NCBI GenBank assembly: GCA_021464245.1
Contig: JADCRB010000010.1
Location: forward strand, 2,498,735-2,562,734
DNA: 64,000 nucleotides
Reading direction: 5' to 3'
DNA from: Carallia brachiata
Taxonomy: Eukaryota; Streptophyta; Magnoliopsida; Malpighiales; Rhizophoraceae
Position 1 is the first letter of the stretch, and the number at the start of each line of letters is the position of its first letter. The notes under the pieces were generated by a model. The model searched no databases, had not been told where the DNA came from, and saw nothing but the letters and a program-made list of their open reading frames with translations. This document shows positions 21,357 to 33,255 of the stretch, piece by piece. The translations under genes and the position numbers were made by a program.

Positions 21357-23671
21357 CTCCTTAGTTCCAGCCACCGGCTTAAACAAGCAAACATCATCTT
21401 TTTCCAAGTCATTATCCAGGACAAAATCCTTCCAGCCCTTAGTAAGTTGCCCGCCACAGTCACGTCGTCTGTAAAGTTTGGTTATCCACAGCATTTCTCC
21501 AACACGAAGGACCAGCTCTGTAATTTCTTTAGAGAGGTGCAATCTCAGCCAACTGGAAGGGACCCCCTGCTTGGTAAAAAGATGAGCAACATGCATGTTC
21601 AGACTAAAACTTCAATCTTGTCTCATAAGTAAAACATGACAGGGCATTTTCTAACAGAGAATTAAACCGCTATTCTCAAATAGAAACAACATAAATAGAA
21701 CATGCAGGATGCGTTTTAGACTTTAGACATAGCGAGGATTTACCATTTGGAAGGTAGTATATACAAATGATGGTTGCATAACTACCACAAAACTATTCCA
21801 GGTGGCCGCTGCATTTGCGGATTGCAACGCTGTTCTCCGCTCTTTTGCAGTTGAAGGTTTAGCACCTAAAATAGGAGAAAAAAATACATATCCAACATGT
21901 AGAAGAAATGATTCATGTACCTTGGCATAGGAGACTAAAAAAAAAAAACAGAAGAAACAATAAGCACAAATTTTTAAGCATCTCTCTCACAGTGAGCATT
22001 GGACGTAGAGTTCACATAAGCTAGATATACAATGGCAGCTGAAACTTTACAAGAGACCTACCAAGGCTGCCTTTTAATTTGCCAGCAGGATGGGATGGTT
22101 GGTTCAATTCGTGCTTCTCTTCGCATCTTTTTTTTAGTAGATTCAATAGCACATTCACCACTGTGAGCTTCACTGGATAGATTGCATCCAGTATCTTGGC
22201 AGTCCTCAGGAAACTTTTCCTGCATTTTTCTTTGGTCAGGGTGCACACACAAATCTTCTCCTTCCTCACATCTTTTAGAGAAGTATGTAGCCTCCTTCTC
22301 ACACATTGAGCTTGGATCAAATGCTAAAACCTCAAAACAAGAATCCACATGGTACTGGAATATCAAAAGATCATCCTTTTCCAGACAATGATCTTTGACA
22401 AATTCTTGCCAACCACAGTTGAAAGATAAGGAATCATAACCACTTAATGCAACATTCCACACAGAACCACTAGGACCTTTAAGAGTTGCAATTTCAGGAA
22501 GGTTACTCTTCAGTTTGTGAGCAAATTTCCCCGGGAGAGCCTGCAAGTCCTTTTCTTTTTAATTTCAGAATGCACCTTTTAAGCAGAATAGAAGATTGAA
22601 ATAGGCAAAATGACCATCAACACGAACATTGGCAAAAATTTTTGAGCATTATAAGCAGCTCTAACAAGTTTTCGTGTAAGCCAAACAGAATTAAAGGGCT
22701 CACTCAATGCACTAAGTGCTTCCCAGCTTAATACAGGACTAGGGGGAGGATGGACGCATATGTAACTTGCATTTCTGCAAAGGGGCTATTTCCACGTCTC
22801 GAACTTGTGACCTCAAGGTCGCCAAAAGAGCAATTCAACCGTTACGTTAAGGCCGCCCCCCAGAATTGGTACATAATAATTAAAGATGTAAATCCATAAA
22901 TTTTCCTTTCAAAAATGGGGAAAACCATCCGTGCAAAGTTCGCAAAACTATCACTAAATCTTCCCAGCTTAATAAATTAGCAAGAGTTGAATGACCAGAT
23001 ATGGCAATTTCATCCTTAAACACTGCTACTGTCAAACCTTAAAAGAAAAACTTACCAATTGCCTAAGGCAATCAATAGAGAGATGCTGTAAAAAGTGCAT
23101 TGTTCGAAAATGAGTCCAATAGATGTCTTCCTCCCATTGGGTCCTCTGTCTCCTCTTTTCTCCCATTTCAGCTTCACCTGCTCCTTCTCCACTTAATTTA
23201 ACAAAATATGAAGCTTCTTTCTCACAATTGCTCTCCGAATCAAACATCAAGACATCAAACTGAGAGTCCCCAAAATTATAAATGAACAGTAGCAAATCCT
23301 TTTCTTGAAGCGAATGATCGTTCACAAACTGGTCCCAACCATCTCTGAAGAATAAAGTGTCATTCTTGGCAACGAGTTTTACTTCCCACGAATCACCACC
23401 AGGACCCTTAAGGACAACAGTTTCAGGAAGTATCTTCTTCAATTTTTCGGCAAATTTTCTTGGAAGGGCCTGCGATTTCATGAAAAAAAAAATAAAGTAT
23501 CAAATTGTAAAACCTAGGAAAACATACACACAAAAGAAACCAAAGGCATGCAAAACATACCAACTGGTGGCGAAAACCAGAGGGAAGACGATGCAGGAAG
23601 CGAGCTTGCCGAAAATGGTTCCAGTATATTTCATCCATCCATTTTGTGCTATGATCGCTCATTGCTTCCAT
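21297..23671 (-). CDS. REM-type B3-domain transcription factor, three B3 domains, frame breaks
   Basis: Five exons by splice-site reading: 23561-23671, 23056-23469, 22062-22540, 21744-21865, 21297-21603. Start is MEAMSDHS. Exon 2 holds a B3 domain (ALPRKFAEKL .. GWDQFVNDHSLQEKDLLLF), exon 3 a second (ALPGKFAHKL .. GWQEFVKDHCLEKDDLLIF), exon 5 a third (VPSSWLRLHL .. GWKDFVLDNDLEKDDVCLF). B3 domains bind DNA, so this is a nuclear regulator of the REM family (REM16-like). The motif E-D/E-IYW-x-HF before each of the first two B3s is repeated, showing an internal duplication of the exon 1-2 unit. Two breaks: an eight-A run (22128-22135) shifts the frame late in exon 3, where one base less would give the phase exon 4 needs; and exon 4 ends in phase 0 while exon 5 needs two carried bases. 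It is either decaying or mis-assembled. Intron 2 holds a SINE. Confidence 0.75.
22741..22862 (-). mobile_element. Au-like SINE inside a REM intron
   Basis: On the minus strand: GGTCACAAGTTCGAGACGTGG, then AATAGCCCCTTTGCAGAAATGCA. This is very close to the remembered plant Au SINE core (box B with GGTTCGAGCCGTGG, then GCCTCTTGCAGAAATGCAGGG). The 5' part (GGCCTTAACGTAACGGTTGAATTGCTC) fits the tRNA-related head. It lies in intron 2 of the REM gene, in the same orientation as the gene. The 3' end is diverged or truncated. Confidence 0.8.
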
Positions 23672-23759
23672 ACTCCTCTTTGTTCTGCTCAGTATCTATT
23701 GGCATGTAAGAAAAAGTGGACTAAGAACAAATTGAACTAAACTTGATAAGTGGAAGGAG

Positions 23760-25158
23760 GAGCTGAGGTTAAGGATGACCATTGAGTCTTTTTTATGTCT
23801 ATTGTTTTTTATTGCCATTGCTGTACAGAAAGATTAGTGTTAAAGAATTTGTCTAAATATAACTTTCTCCTAATTTCTTATAATTATTCTTATTTTTTTA
23901 ATAAAAAATAATAATATGTATTATTTTATTATAAAAAAAATGTTACAATAACCATAAAAGTTTAAAATATCATTACATTTTAATAAAAATTTAAACAACA
24001 CTTCTCTAATACTGCATTTATTTTTTTTTTTAATACTATTAAGATTTGCAGGTTAAAAACATCCCGCTGTTTGTGCAGCCTATTCACATCATCTATAATC
24101 TAACAATTATTTGTTTTTTATTTTTTAATTAACCATTCAATAAAACACACCTCTATTGGGTATTTCCTTTCTTTTTTTTCTGTCCCGCACACAGTATTAA
24201 TTACTGCATTTATGTTTTATAATGAAAATAGTCGCCTGAAGTCATATGCCTGACCGGGTCAGCCTATTGTCACTTACTAACGAAATCCGAAGTTCAGAAG
24301 TACTGGACAGGAGGACGATTGTACCCGGTTTCTTTTTCCCATTCATCATTCTACAAAAGTGTTTTTTTTTTCTTTTTTTTTTTTCACACGACAAATAAAA
24401 GTACAGTAAATATATAATGATCTAAATCGTTAAATTATAAAAAAATATGTTAAATTTAAATTAAAAATTTAATAGATTATTAGATATAATTATATTAATT
24501 ATATATTTCTTATTATTAATCTACGTAATCTTATTACTAATCATTTTTCCCTTTCCAACTCTGTTCACAAATCGTCTTACGCACGAAGCTGTGGGCGCTG
24601 GAGAAATGCGTTCGAATGGGCAAGCCAGTCCCCAAGACATGAGCACATGAAAGATTGTGTGAACTGTGAAGCTGATAGAGAGATCTTCTTGGCATTGGCA
24701 AAAGCCTTTTTTGTTTTTTTTTTTTGAGTGTGTGTGTCGGACTGTCGAGGTCATAGCCCCATTGTAGAAAAGGAAGAGGGCACACTAACAAGAGTTCCAA
24801 CCTCCCGCCAAGCCCAAGTGAGCACTCCCTCTTAAAATGAGTTCTCAAGCAAAAGCATGTTGTTGTACCACTCATACGCTGAAGTACATTTCGCTACATA
24901 GTACAGAACAAGACCCATTATTCGCATTTATCGTTGTTTCACTCAACTTCGGACCGGGATTTGTTAGTGATCAGGGTTCCGAAATGCCCATCAATTGGCC
25001 CTGATGTCAAAGGTTGGCCCTGATAGCAGGGTTTCTCTTGATCATTTTTACCCATCAATTTTTTGAACAGAATAGGCCCATACTTGTTTCCACTCCAGAC
25101 CCTGGAGACAATGATACACACACACACACACAACACAGGAGCTACACATAACCAGTCT
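23760..25158. other. Intergenic region between the two REM genes
   Basis: Upstream region of the downstream REM gene. Minus-strand open frames at 24521-24875 show no recognisable motif. A short CA tract lies at 25111-25132. No convincing gene. Confidence 0.45.
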
Positions 25159-25661
25159 GGGATATGTATTAAAAAAGTCCTAAATTTTTAGATTTTTTTT
25201 CATTTAAGTCCTAAACCTTTTTGAGATTTCATTTCAGTTCTAAACCTTTTATTTTACACTAAATCAGTCCTTCCGTTAGTCAAACCGTTAAAATTACTGT
25301 TCACTAACGAAAAATTTTTAAAAAAGGTAAAATAAACTATTTAAATATTTTTTTTTTATTTAATACTTGTATTTTACTCTCAAATAGTAACATGTAAGTT
25401 GAGATTTTAAATTTTTTATTTTTTATTTTATTTTTTTTAAAATTATACAAAGTATTTCTGTTAACGGGTGAATTGAAATAGTATATTTTACCTTTTTAAA
25501 AAAATTTCCGTTAGTGAACAGTAATTTTTAACGGTTTGACTAACGGAAAGACTGATTTGGAGCAAAATCAAAAGGTTTAGAACTGAAATAAAATCTCAAA
25601 AAGGTTTAGGACTTAAATGAAAAAAAATCTAAAGGTTTAGGATTTTTTTTATACATATCCC
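25159..25661. mobile_element. Mutator-like MITE with long inverted repeats and a 10-bp target duplication
   Basis: Starts GGGATATGTATTAAAAAAGT and ends with the near-complement TTTTTTTTATACATATCCC. The arms match inward for about 150 bp (AAACCTTTTTGAGAT, CTTCCGTTAGTCAAACCGTTAAAA and their complements). The flanks are TAACCAGTCT (25149-25158) and TAGCCAGTCT (25662-25671), a 9-of-10 direct repeat. Terminal repeats of this length with a 9-10 bp duplication fit the Mutator superfamily. It has no coding capacity. It lies downstream of the upstream REM gene. Confidence 0.85.
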
Positions 25662-25664
25662 TAG

Positions 25665-26645
25665 CCAGTCTTGCAGAGGACAAACTGCATTTATCATATA
25701 GGTGGTTTTCCCTTACTGGGTACAATGACAATTCAAGCAGGGAAATGCTACCAGACAGTGGAATCATAAAGCCAAAATGGATACCTTAAAATGCATAAAA
25801 AGATACCCATCTCTACACTTCGACAGAAATTTTTTATTCCTTGAACATGAAAAGGCATCTCTATTGCCCTGCTTAAATCATACATGCAATTATCACCTTC
25901 CTTGAATCCTGAAACAACCCGAAAAGAGGCGGCCAAATTCTGCAGGAAAATGTAAATACATATCACATTGCAGATTAATTACACAGTCGAAGTCGGTGTG
26001 CACACGAGGAAGACAAAGTGAAAAGCCTTATTCTTGTATAAAGCTAAAAATGGGCATATATGGGTTTTGTGGATCGCAGGAAAAAGTGAGTGGAAATAAA
26101 AAACAACAAACTCCAAAACTGACATTTTAAGTCATCCAATTTAAACCAATGCCATCAAAGTTTTAAAGAATTGCAAATTATCATATCAAAAGCATACTGA
26201 GATTTTTCTCAGCATTTTAATACTCACAAAAGTCCCACTTCTTTCAAATTATGTCAAGATTATATGGTGTTTGCATAAACTAGCTCCTTAAAGTTCACAA
26301 CAGCGACCTAGAAAGGTAAGCTCTCAAATTAGGAAACTGAAAACGTTGCCCACAAATTATAATTTGCTTCTTCAATAAACATTTTTGGATTGCAGGAAAT
26401 GGCCAAAGGGTACTGTAGATTATACCACATTTATCCACGTTAAGCATTTCTTCAATAGCATAACTACAATCACAATCTGATAACCAGCATTTTGGTAACT
26501 AGATGTCACAGAAAAAGTGGAAGAGCATCTCAACCACTTATTCAAACAGAAGTGAATATAGACATGGGCAAGGGCAAAATCAAAGAACAAAAAGCATGGC
26601 TCACCAAAATATTCGTCTCTTGAAGTTGATCTCTTTGATATTGCA
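25665..26645 (-). other. Probable 3' UTR with an intron, upstream REM gene
   Basis: About 40 bases after the stop codon of the intact REM gene is a good donor (TTTTG then GTGAGCC, at 26605). A possible acceptor TTCCTGCAG precedes 25939, followed by 190 bases open in one frame that show no domain. I read this as untranslated sequence. No independent gene is supported here. Confidence 0.4.
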
Positions 26646-29600
26646 TCAGGAATGAGGTTTAGGTTGCTCGCTAGGCAATGCCGGAGGGGCTAACTCAAAA
26701 GGTGCTGATTTTCCACACTGATACTCATGTGCCTTCTGTCCAACCCTAGATATGTGCACATGCATCTCAGACTGGCTAACAAGTTCAAACATGCAGATAT
26801 CCCCAATCTGAACATCATTATCACGGACAAATGCCATCCATCCTCCACAAAAGGTATGCACTGTTCGCCCTTTTGAGTCTGGCACAGAATTCACACTCCA
26901 GTATTCCCCTTGTAGATTACAAAGGAGAATCTCTGTCTTGCAGCTGGGAAGATATGTTGCAGAAAACTGGTGAGGGATTTTCTGCATCATGATTACCCGC
27001 AAGTCAAAGAGTAAATTTGTAGCATATTTTCGAAGATCAATCAGAAATCGCGCATTTGTTAAGAAATTCAGGTGGAGGTTAGGGGACAGTAGAAACCAGC
27101 ATGGAAAGCAAACTAAATGGAACGCAGCATCATTACAGGCGTATCTTATACCAATAAACGCTTACAGGAAGACACTAATGAATCACATGAAGTGTTCAGA
27201 ATTCCGAAAAAAAAAAAAAAACACAACAAAAGAAAACTCTACAACAACAACAAGGGGTATCTTGCGGATATATCTAAGTGCATATGAGCCTGCAAGAGCG
27301 TCAGGGTGTCCAACAACATTAAGTAGCCCCTTATTGACAATTTGGCAATGCAAAAAATGGCAGATTACAGTAGAATAGAAAAAAAACAAAAGTCAGTGCA
27401 GAACTTAGTTCATGCTAGAAAGCAAATACTTTGTTAAGCCCTGAAACTAGGCACAATGGAGATGAGGATCCAAAGGTTACAGGGATTTTTCAAAGATATA
27501 TTGTTAAAAAAAAATTTTAAAAAAAAACATGGGGAAGCTATTGAAGCAATGTGGTGTTAAGGCTGCCGATGCAAATCTCATGAATACTGGGAATGCAGCT
27601 TTTGTTCGCCATAAGTTCTTACAGGAGAGATGTTTGAGTTACTGGGATCCCCAAATTTGTTTGACAGAACTTCACTAAAGAAGCCAATGGGTCAACATAA
27701 AACATCTAATTAGCTTGATGCAGAATCTTGAAAGAAATTCAGTAAATGGAAATCCCTCACCAGAGTATATGAGCCACTGACGTTGAACTTCCTCATGATT
27801 CTGACAAAATAAGGAAAACCAGAGGTAAAAGACTTGGACGCCTTTGCTTCATCCATTGCTGCCATCATCCTTGCACCCACTCCTGCTTCTGCATTCTTTT
27901 GAATCTCAGTCACTTCCCCTATTTTATAATCCACAGTTCTATTTACTTTACAGTAGGGAACTAACTAAATGAGTCCCATCGACTTAACACTACATAATTT
28001 TTAAGGCTTGTGGCAATCCAAGATATATACATGTAAATAGGCAAACTTAGAGATAGAAATCTCATTTTTCGCAGTGCGAGAGATTTATATGCTTAGAGCC
28101 CAGATTTACAAGCAATTCAATAAGAGAAAAAAACAACTAAACAGAATTACATCAATCAGTTCGGAAGGAGATTCTTATAAATGCAAAAAGCAAGACCACA
28201 TTTTGCACACCCTTACCCTGCTTTTGGTTGCCACTCCTTGACTGAGTGCAGGGCGCAATGGCCAAACCATTCATGTTATTGTCATGTTTCCTTATTCTCT
28301 TTTTAGAACCCTTTTTATCAAAGTTATCTGCCTTCTTGATGATCTTTGGAAGGATTTTTCTTCTTGATTTCTTTTGACAAGTAGTAGTAGACGTCGCAAT
28401 ATTTACCCCATTAGGAGCTGCTTTTGCATTTTGATTTTCTGGGCTGTCCTTTCCAACTCGGAGAATAAAAACACGCATTTCAAACTTGCGCACAAGTTCA
28501 AAAATACAGATATCTCCCATCTTGATGTCATTATTACGGACAAAGGCCATCCATCCTCCACAAAAAGTATGACTTGTGTGCACTCTTGTTGTTGGAACAG
28601 AATTCACATTCCAACAAGCTCCTTTGACTGTGCGCAGGACAATCTCTGTTTTGCAATTTGGAAGATATGCCATAGAAAACTGGTACGGTATATTCTGTGC
28701 AACAGAGTAAAACCCAATTTGACTACTGCATTCTAAAATTCCAAAACAACAAAAAGACAGTCAACCTTACCAAAGTATAGGAACCGCCGATGTTGAACTT
28801 TTTCATAATCCTCACAAAATAAGGATAGGCTGAAATAAAAGACTCTGCAACTCTTTTCTCACGTTCAGAAAAAGTTGAGACTGAACTTCCGTCAGGCACA
28901 TTTGTTTCTTCTTTTTTTCCAATTCTTCTATGAGATGCAACCTCTGCTTTGAAATTTAACCTCATTGAATTTAGTGTTCTGACATTGCTTGATGTGAAAT
29001 GCAAACTAAACAAGACTGAAGGAAAGTTTCAGGAGTGCAAAAGGAGGACATTTTTCATAAATGCCAGGCATTTTTTATAATTTTGTGGACTGCTCTTCAC
29101 ATGGAATAAATTTGATCAGACAACATCACATTGTGCTAACCTTCTAAGGGATAGCCTGCCATGTAAACTCAGATTATACTACATTTTTAATGCATGCTTA
29201 GCAAATATAGAAGGATGACTTTGTTTCCATGTCTGCTTTTCACCCAGATGATCGAGAAATTGAAATGCCAATTCTTCAGAAACCTCTTGAGCTGCTTTTT
29301 AAATGGGGGTGGAGAAAATATATTAAAAAAAAAAGAAATCTTTTCAGAAAAAGGGTTACTATTGTTATTATCTTTCTGACCTGTCTTTTCATTGCAAGAT
29401 TTCAATTCAGAAGGGATGGCAGGACATGAAGGCAGACTCCTACGCTGATTGGCTTCCTGATTTAAACTTGCATCTTGGCATATCATATTTTCATCATTGT
29501 GCTGGCATCCTCCATTATCACATATAACCATCCCACCTTCCTGTTTGTTGTCTACACATTCTGAAAGAAAGTCGAAACATCTTCCCTTAGCTTTTTTGGG

Positions 29601-30463
29601 CATTGATTCACAGTTATTGTTATCTGAAGATGAGGCCTCTTCTTCCCTTTCTCTCTTATGTCCCATACTTGTAAAAGGCCTGCTAACATCTTCACTACAT
29701 TTAGAATAAAAGGTAGCTTCCTTCTCACAGGCACTTTGATCAAATACTTGCACAGAGAAACAAAAGTTGCCATCATATCTGAAAACCAAAAGATCACCAC
29801 ATTCTATGAGATGATCCCGCACAAATGTAGGCCACCCATGCTCGAGAAACAAATCTCCATTCTGCTTAATCAAGTCGACAAGCCAAACATTTCCACTGGG
29901 GCCTATCAAAGAAACTGACCCAGTTGTTATCCCTTCCAAGTGTTTGACGAATCCTACTGGAATATTCTGCAAGAGTAATTTAATTAGTGATTAGATGACC
30001 AACGATAAGTGCACATCCAAAGAATGGCCTCCTCCGTTAAAAACGATAAACTGGTTAATAGCTATTAAAGACATGGATAAATGCAGGAATGCTTAAATCC
30101 AGTTAGCGTGGAACGATATCACCCAGCAATGCTAACATTATAATATAAAGCTCTATCCGTATGCTTAACGAGGCGCAGACGACATGAAAGCCTGAAATCA
30201 CAGGTTTGTTTACATTTTAATCTCTTGTGTTCTAATGTCGCAAAAACAATCACTATAAGTTATCTAACTCATAACGCCTACTTAATTTGGGGGGAAAAAA
30301 AAAAATCCGAAAGAAGCACAAGCAACTTCAGCTGCAGTGACCTACTATTGTTGCTTCAGTCTTCATAAAATTGATAGCCAACTCTTGCAACACCCCGAAA
30401 GGAACAAAATAGAGAAAGACCTTATCTTTGAATTACCTCAAAGGACTTCTCGTCTGGCAGCAT
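26646..30463 (-). CDS. REM-type B3-domain transcription factor, three B3 domains, intact
   Basis: Six exons with matching phases: 30437-30463, 29381-29966, 28771-29015, 28217-28694, 27761-27945, 26646-26981, giving 618 aa. Start ATG at 30463 (MLPDEKSFE). B3-1 about residues 10-100 (NIPVGFVKHLEG .. GWPTFVRDHLIECGDLLVF). B3-2 about 264-366, split by an intron after GGSYTL (NIPYQFSMAYLPNCKTE .. GGWMAFVRNNDIKMGDICIF). B3-3 about 487-589, split at the same place after SGSYTL (KIPHQFSATYLPSCKTE .. GGWMAFVRDNDVQIGDICMF). Between B3-2 and B3-3 are basic clusters (KKSRRK, KKGSKKRIRK), probable nuclear localisation signals. The identical intron position in B3-2 and B3-3 shows an exon-pair duplication. 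The product is a plant DNA-binding regulator of the REM16-like group; its targets cannot be read from sequence. A donor at 26603-26604 and an acceptor before 25939 suggest a spliced 3' UTR. The exon 2 donor is GTCAG, otherwise the sites are ordinary. Confidence 0.85.
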
Positions 30464-30645
30464 TAGTACACAATTAAGAAGGCAATCCCATACATCATCA
30501 GAATAATACAATAACAATCAAATTCAAGACCAACAACATAGTAATTAGCAGCTGGCATTGTAGTCCCATAACACTCATTTCCTTCAACAAACATATAATT
30601 AGTTAGACTGTTATGGGCAACTTCACACTAAATGAAAATGCAACT

Positions 30646-30646
<1 letters not shown>

Positions 30647-30712
<66 letters not shown>

Positions 30713-31090
30713 AAGAAAATTACCAGAGAGTTGGAAGAGAGATCAGAAGAAAAAAACACAAAGAAGGAAGGCCGCCTCCCTTCTAAAATCTCCCCTTGTT
30801 TCTCTTTCTGTCTCTCCATTAAATATGCTGTTGATGAAGAAGAAGAAGAAGAAGAAGAAGCTGTCTGTGATTTTGCCACTGCAGTAGCTATTACAAAATT
30901 CCGAGAAACAAAGACCAACCCCCCAACCCCCCCCAACCCAGAACGAACCTTTTACGACCAACCAAACAAACCTTTAATTAATTCACAGAGAGAGAGAGAG
31001 AGAGCGAGAGAGAGAGGGAGGAGAGGGATTCACTGCAGAGAGAGAGAGAGAGAGAGAGAGTAGAGAGATAGAGAGAAAGAGAGAGAGTTA
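30647..31090. repeat. (GT)n(GA)n and GA-rich microsatellites in the REM upstream region
   Basis: A GT tract (30647-30669) followed by GA (30670-30702), a GAA run (30837-30860) and two GA-rich tracts (30988-31018, 31037-31090). They lie 180-630 bp upstream of the intact REM start codon, so they are in its promoter or 5' UTR. The long low-complexity open frames here are artefacts of the repeats. Confidence 0.85.
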
Positions 31091-31225
31091 TTAGTGGTGC
31101 CTGCCACAGGGGACGAAGGAGAGGGGGCCATTTGCATTTTGCACTTTTGGACGCGTCAACGTGGGCATTGTCTCTCACGCGCGCTTCAGTATCCGAGCGC
31201 TTTGCTTATTTTTTTAGGCATATAG

Positions 31226-32005
31226 ATTAATTTTGCCTAAAATTTATAACAATTTATTAGTTTTTATTTATTTTTTAAAAAAATTAATATAAATTTTTTT
31301 TTTACAATTATACTCAATTGTTAAAAATTACGTTGACATAAATTAATAAAATATCACGTCAGTAAAATTATATTTAATCAACGATCACGTCATTTTAAGT
31401 TAATGACGTGGTATATTTTTTTAATTTTTTTAAAATTTAAAAAGATATTTTTAAAATATGTTGATATTTAATTAAAAATAAACCTAATTTAATTTTCTAA
31501 CAAAAAAAAAAGAATTCAGTTTAATGAAAAGTTTAAAAAAAAACTTGTTATCGCTTGAAGAGTTTTGGATTTAAAGGGTTTTAATTTTAGTAGGTAAAAT
31601 TGCCTTCGGAAGAGTTTTATATTTGAAGAGTTTTCATTTTATTAAGTAAAATTGATTTTAAATTGAGTTTCTTTTTTAATTTTTCATTAAACTTAGTTCT
31701 TTTTTTGTTAGAAAATTAAATTGAGTTTATTTTTAATTAAATATTAACATATTTTAAAATTTTATGTTTAAATTTTTAAAAAATAAAAAAAAGTCACATC
31801 ATCAACTTAAAATGACGTAACAGTTGATTAGATATAATTTTATTGACGTAGCATTCTGTTCGTTGTTACGTTAATATAATTGATACAAAAATTAACAATT
31901 GAACATAATTATGTAATAGATAATACTTTTTATATTAATTTTTATAAAAAGATATTATGAATAAAAATTAATAAATTATTGTAATTTTTGAATAAAATTA
32001 ACCTT
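31226..32005. mobile_element. Near-palindromic fold-back element, about 780 bp
   Basis: The left half and the reverse complement of the right half agree from the ends (TTAATTTT..ATTACAATAATTTATTA type) to the middle near 31615. Landmarks on both arms: CAATTGTTAA, ACGTCA..AAAATTATAT..TAATCAAC, GTCATTTTAAGTT, ATTTAATTTTCTAACAAAAAAA. It has no coding frame. It lies upstream of the REM gene. I could not see a clear target-site duplication. Confidence 0.7.
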
Positions 32006-32941
32006 TACGTTTATCTTTTATTGGAAGGTGTATTTAACTTTAACGTGGACCGATCGTCGCGTGGATGGACAGGGACAACGGTCCATCTTTACGCGCGCGT
32101 AGCTGTTCCAGCATCATTGGGAAAAGTTCCGAGTAAAATAAATTCCGATCTCCGACGACGATGAGAAGGCTAATTTTTAAGAGCACCACTGCACACGATT
32201 TTTTGAGGTGGTTAAATTATATAATATAATAATAAAATTAAAAAAAATTATACGATATATTAAAAAAATTATATGATATGTGTAATTAATTATTATAATA
32301 ATTTTTTTAATGATTAATTATTTATATCATATAATTTATGTTGACATGTCGTATAATTTTTTTTCAATTTTACTGTAGTGTGGTATCATTTTCTTGTTAT
32401 ATTGTATATTAATAGTCACAAAACAACTACCGAAAAAATAACAAAAAAATTTTCCCATTAAATTAAGTATAGTTTGTATTCAAATAAAATTATTTTCTTT
32501 TTTTTATTTCCACAAAAATCGAAAATTGGTTCAAAAAGTTTATTCTTTTTGGATGGAGAGAGAAAGAAAGGAATTTTCTTAGAAGTTTTTATTGTTTTTG
32601 GAACTTTTGCATAATTTGAAAGTTTTTCCATTTTTCTATGAAATTTTTTGATTTTATTTGCTGCTTTTATTTTTCTAGAATTTTGGTTTTAAAAAAAAAA
32701 TGTTGTTTCTCAATTTTTAGGGAATTGTTTGTTGTAATTTTTAAACTTTTTTGCATTTTGGGTTTTTTGTTGAAATCTTTATAGAGTTCTTAAATCTTAT
32801 AATTAGTTTTTGACTTTAAAAAAATTATCACCTCATCTTTTTTTAATAACATGACACCACTTAGTAGAAGATTACAAAAAATGGTGGTTTGATGTTATAA
32901 TACTATCGTGAAGGGTAAATTTAGAATTTTAAAAAAAAAAG
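32006..32941. other. AT-rich intergenic sequence with a small palindrome
   Basis: 32225-32375 is an inverted repeat (AAATTATACGAT.. and ..GTCGTATAATTT). Otherwise T-rich sequence with no gene. Confidence 0.5.
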
Positions 32942-33255
32942 TGATTAGACAAACATAAATCTTAAAAATATTCTTAAGCAAATATTAAAATTGAAAATTA
33001 AAAATGGAAAAATTTTGCATAAATAGATAAAATTATAACATACAATATGCAAATTTCATATCCAAAAAAATGATTAGACAAACATGAAAGTCTTTGAAAT
33101 ATTAAAATACACAATTCATAAGTTAAATTACCATGGGAAAATTTTGCATAAATAAATAAAAGTAGAAAATAAAATATGAAAAATTTCATATCCAAAAAAT
33201 AATTTGACAAACATAAGAGTCTCTAAATTATAAAAATACGCAATTCATAAGTCAA
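32942..33255. repeat. Tandem repeat with a period of about 128 bp, about 2.5 units
   Basis: GACAAACATAA/GA recurs at about 32947, 33077 and 33204. The intervening phrases AAATTTTGCATAAATA and AATTTCATATCCAAAAAA also recur at the same spacing. Units differ by point changes. No coding frame. Confidence 0.75.

Noticed and set aside
30632..31063. Plus-strand ORF rich in R-E and E-E-E repeats
   Set aside because: It spans GT, GA and GAA microsatellites in the upstream region of the REM gene; no conserved domain.
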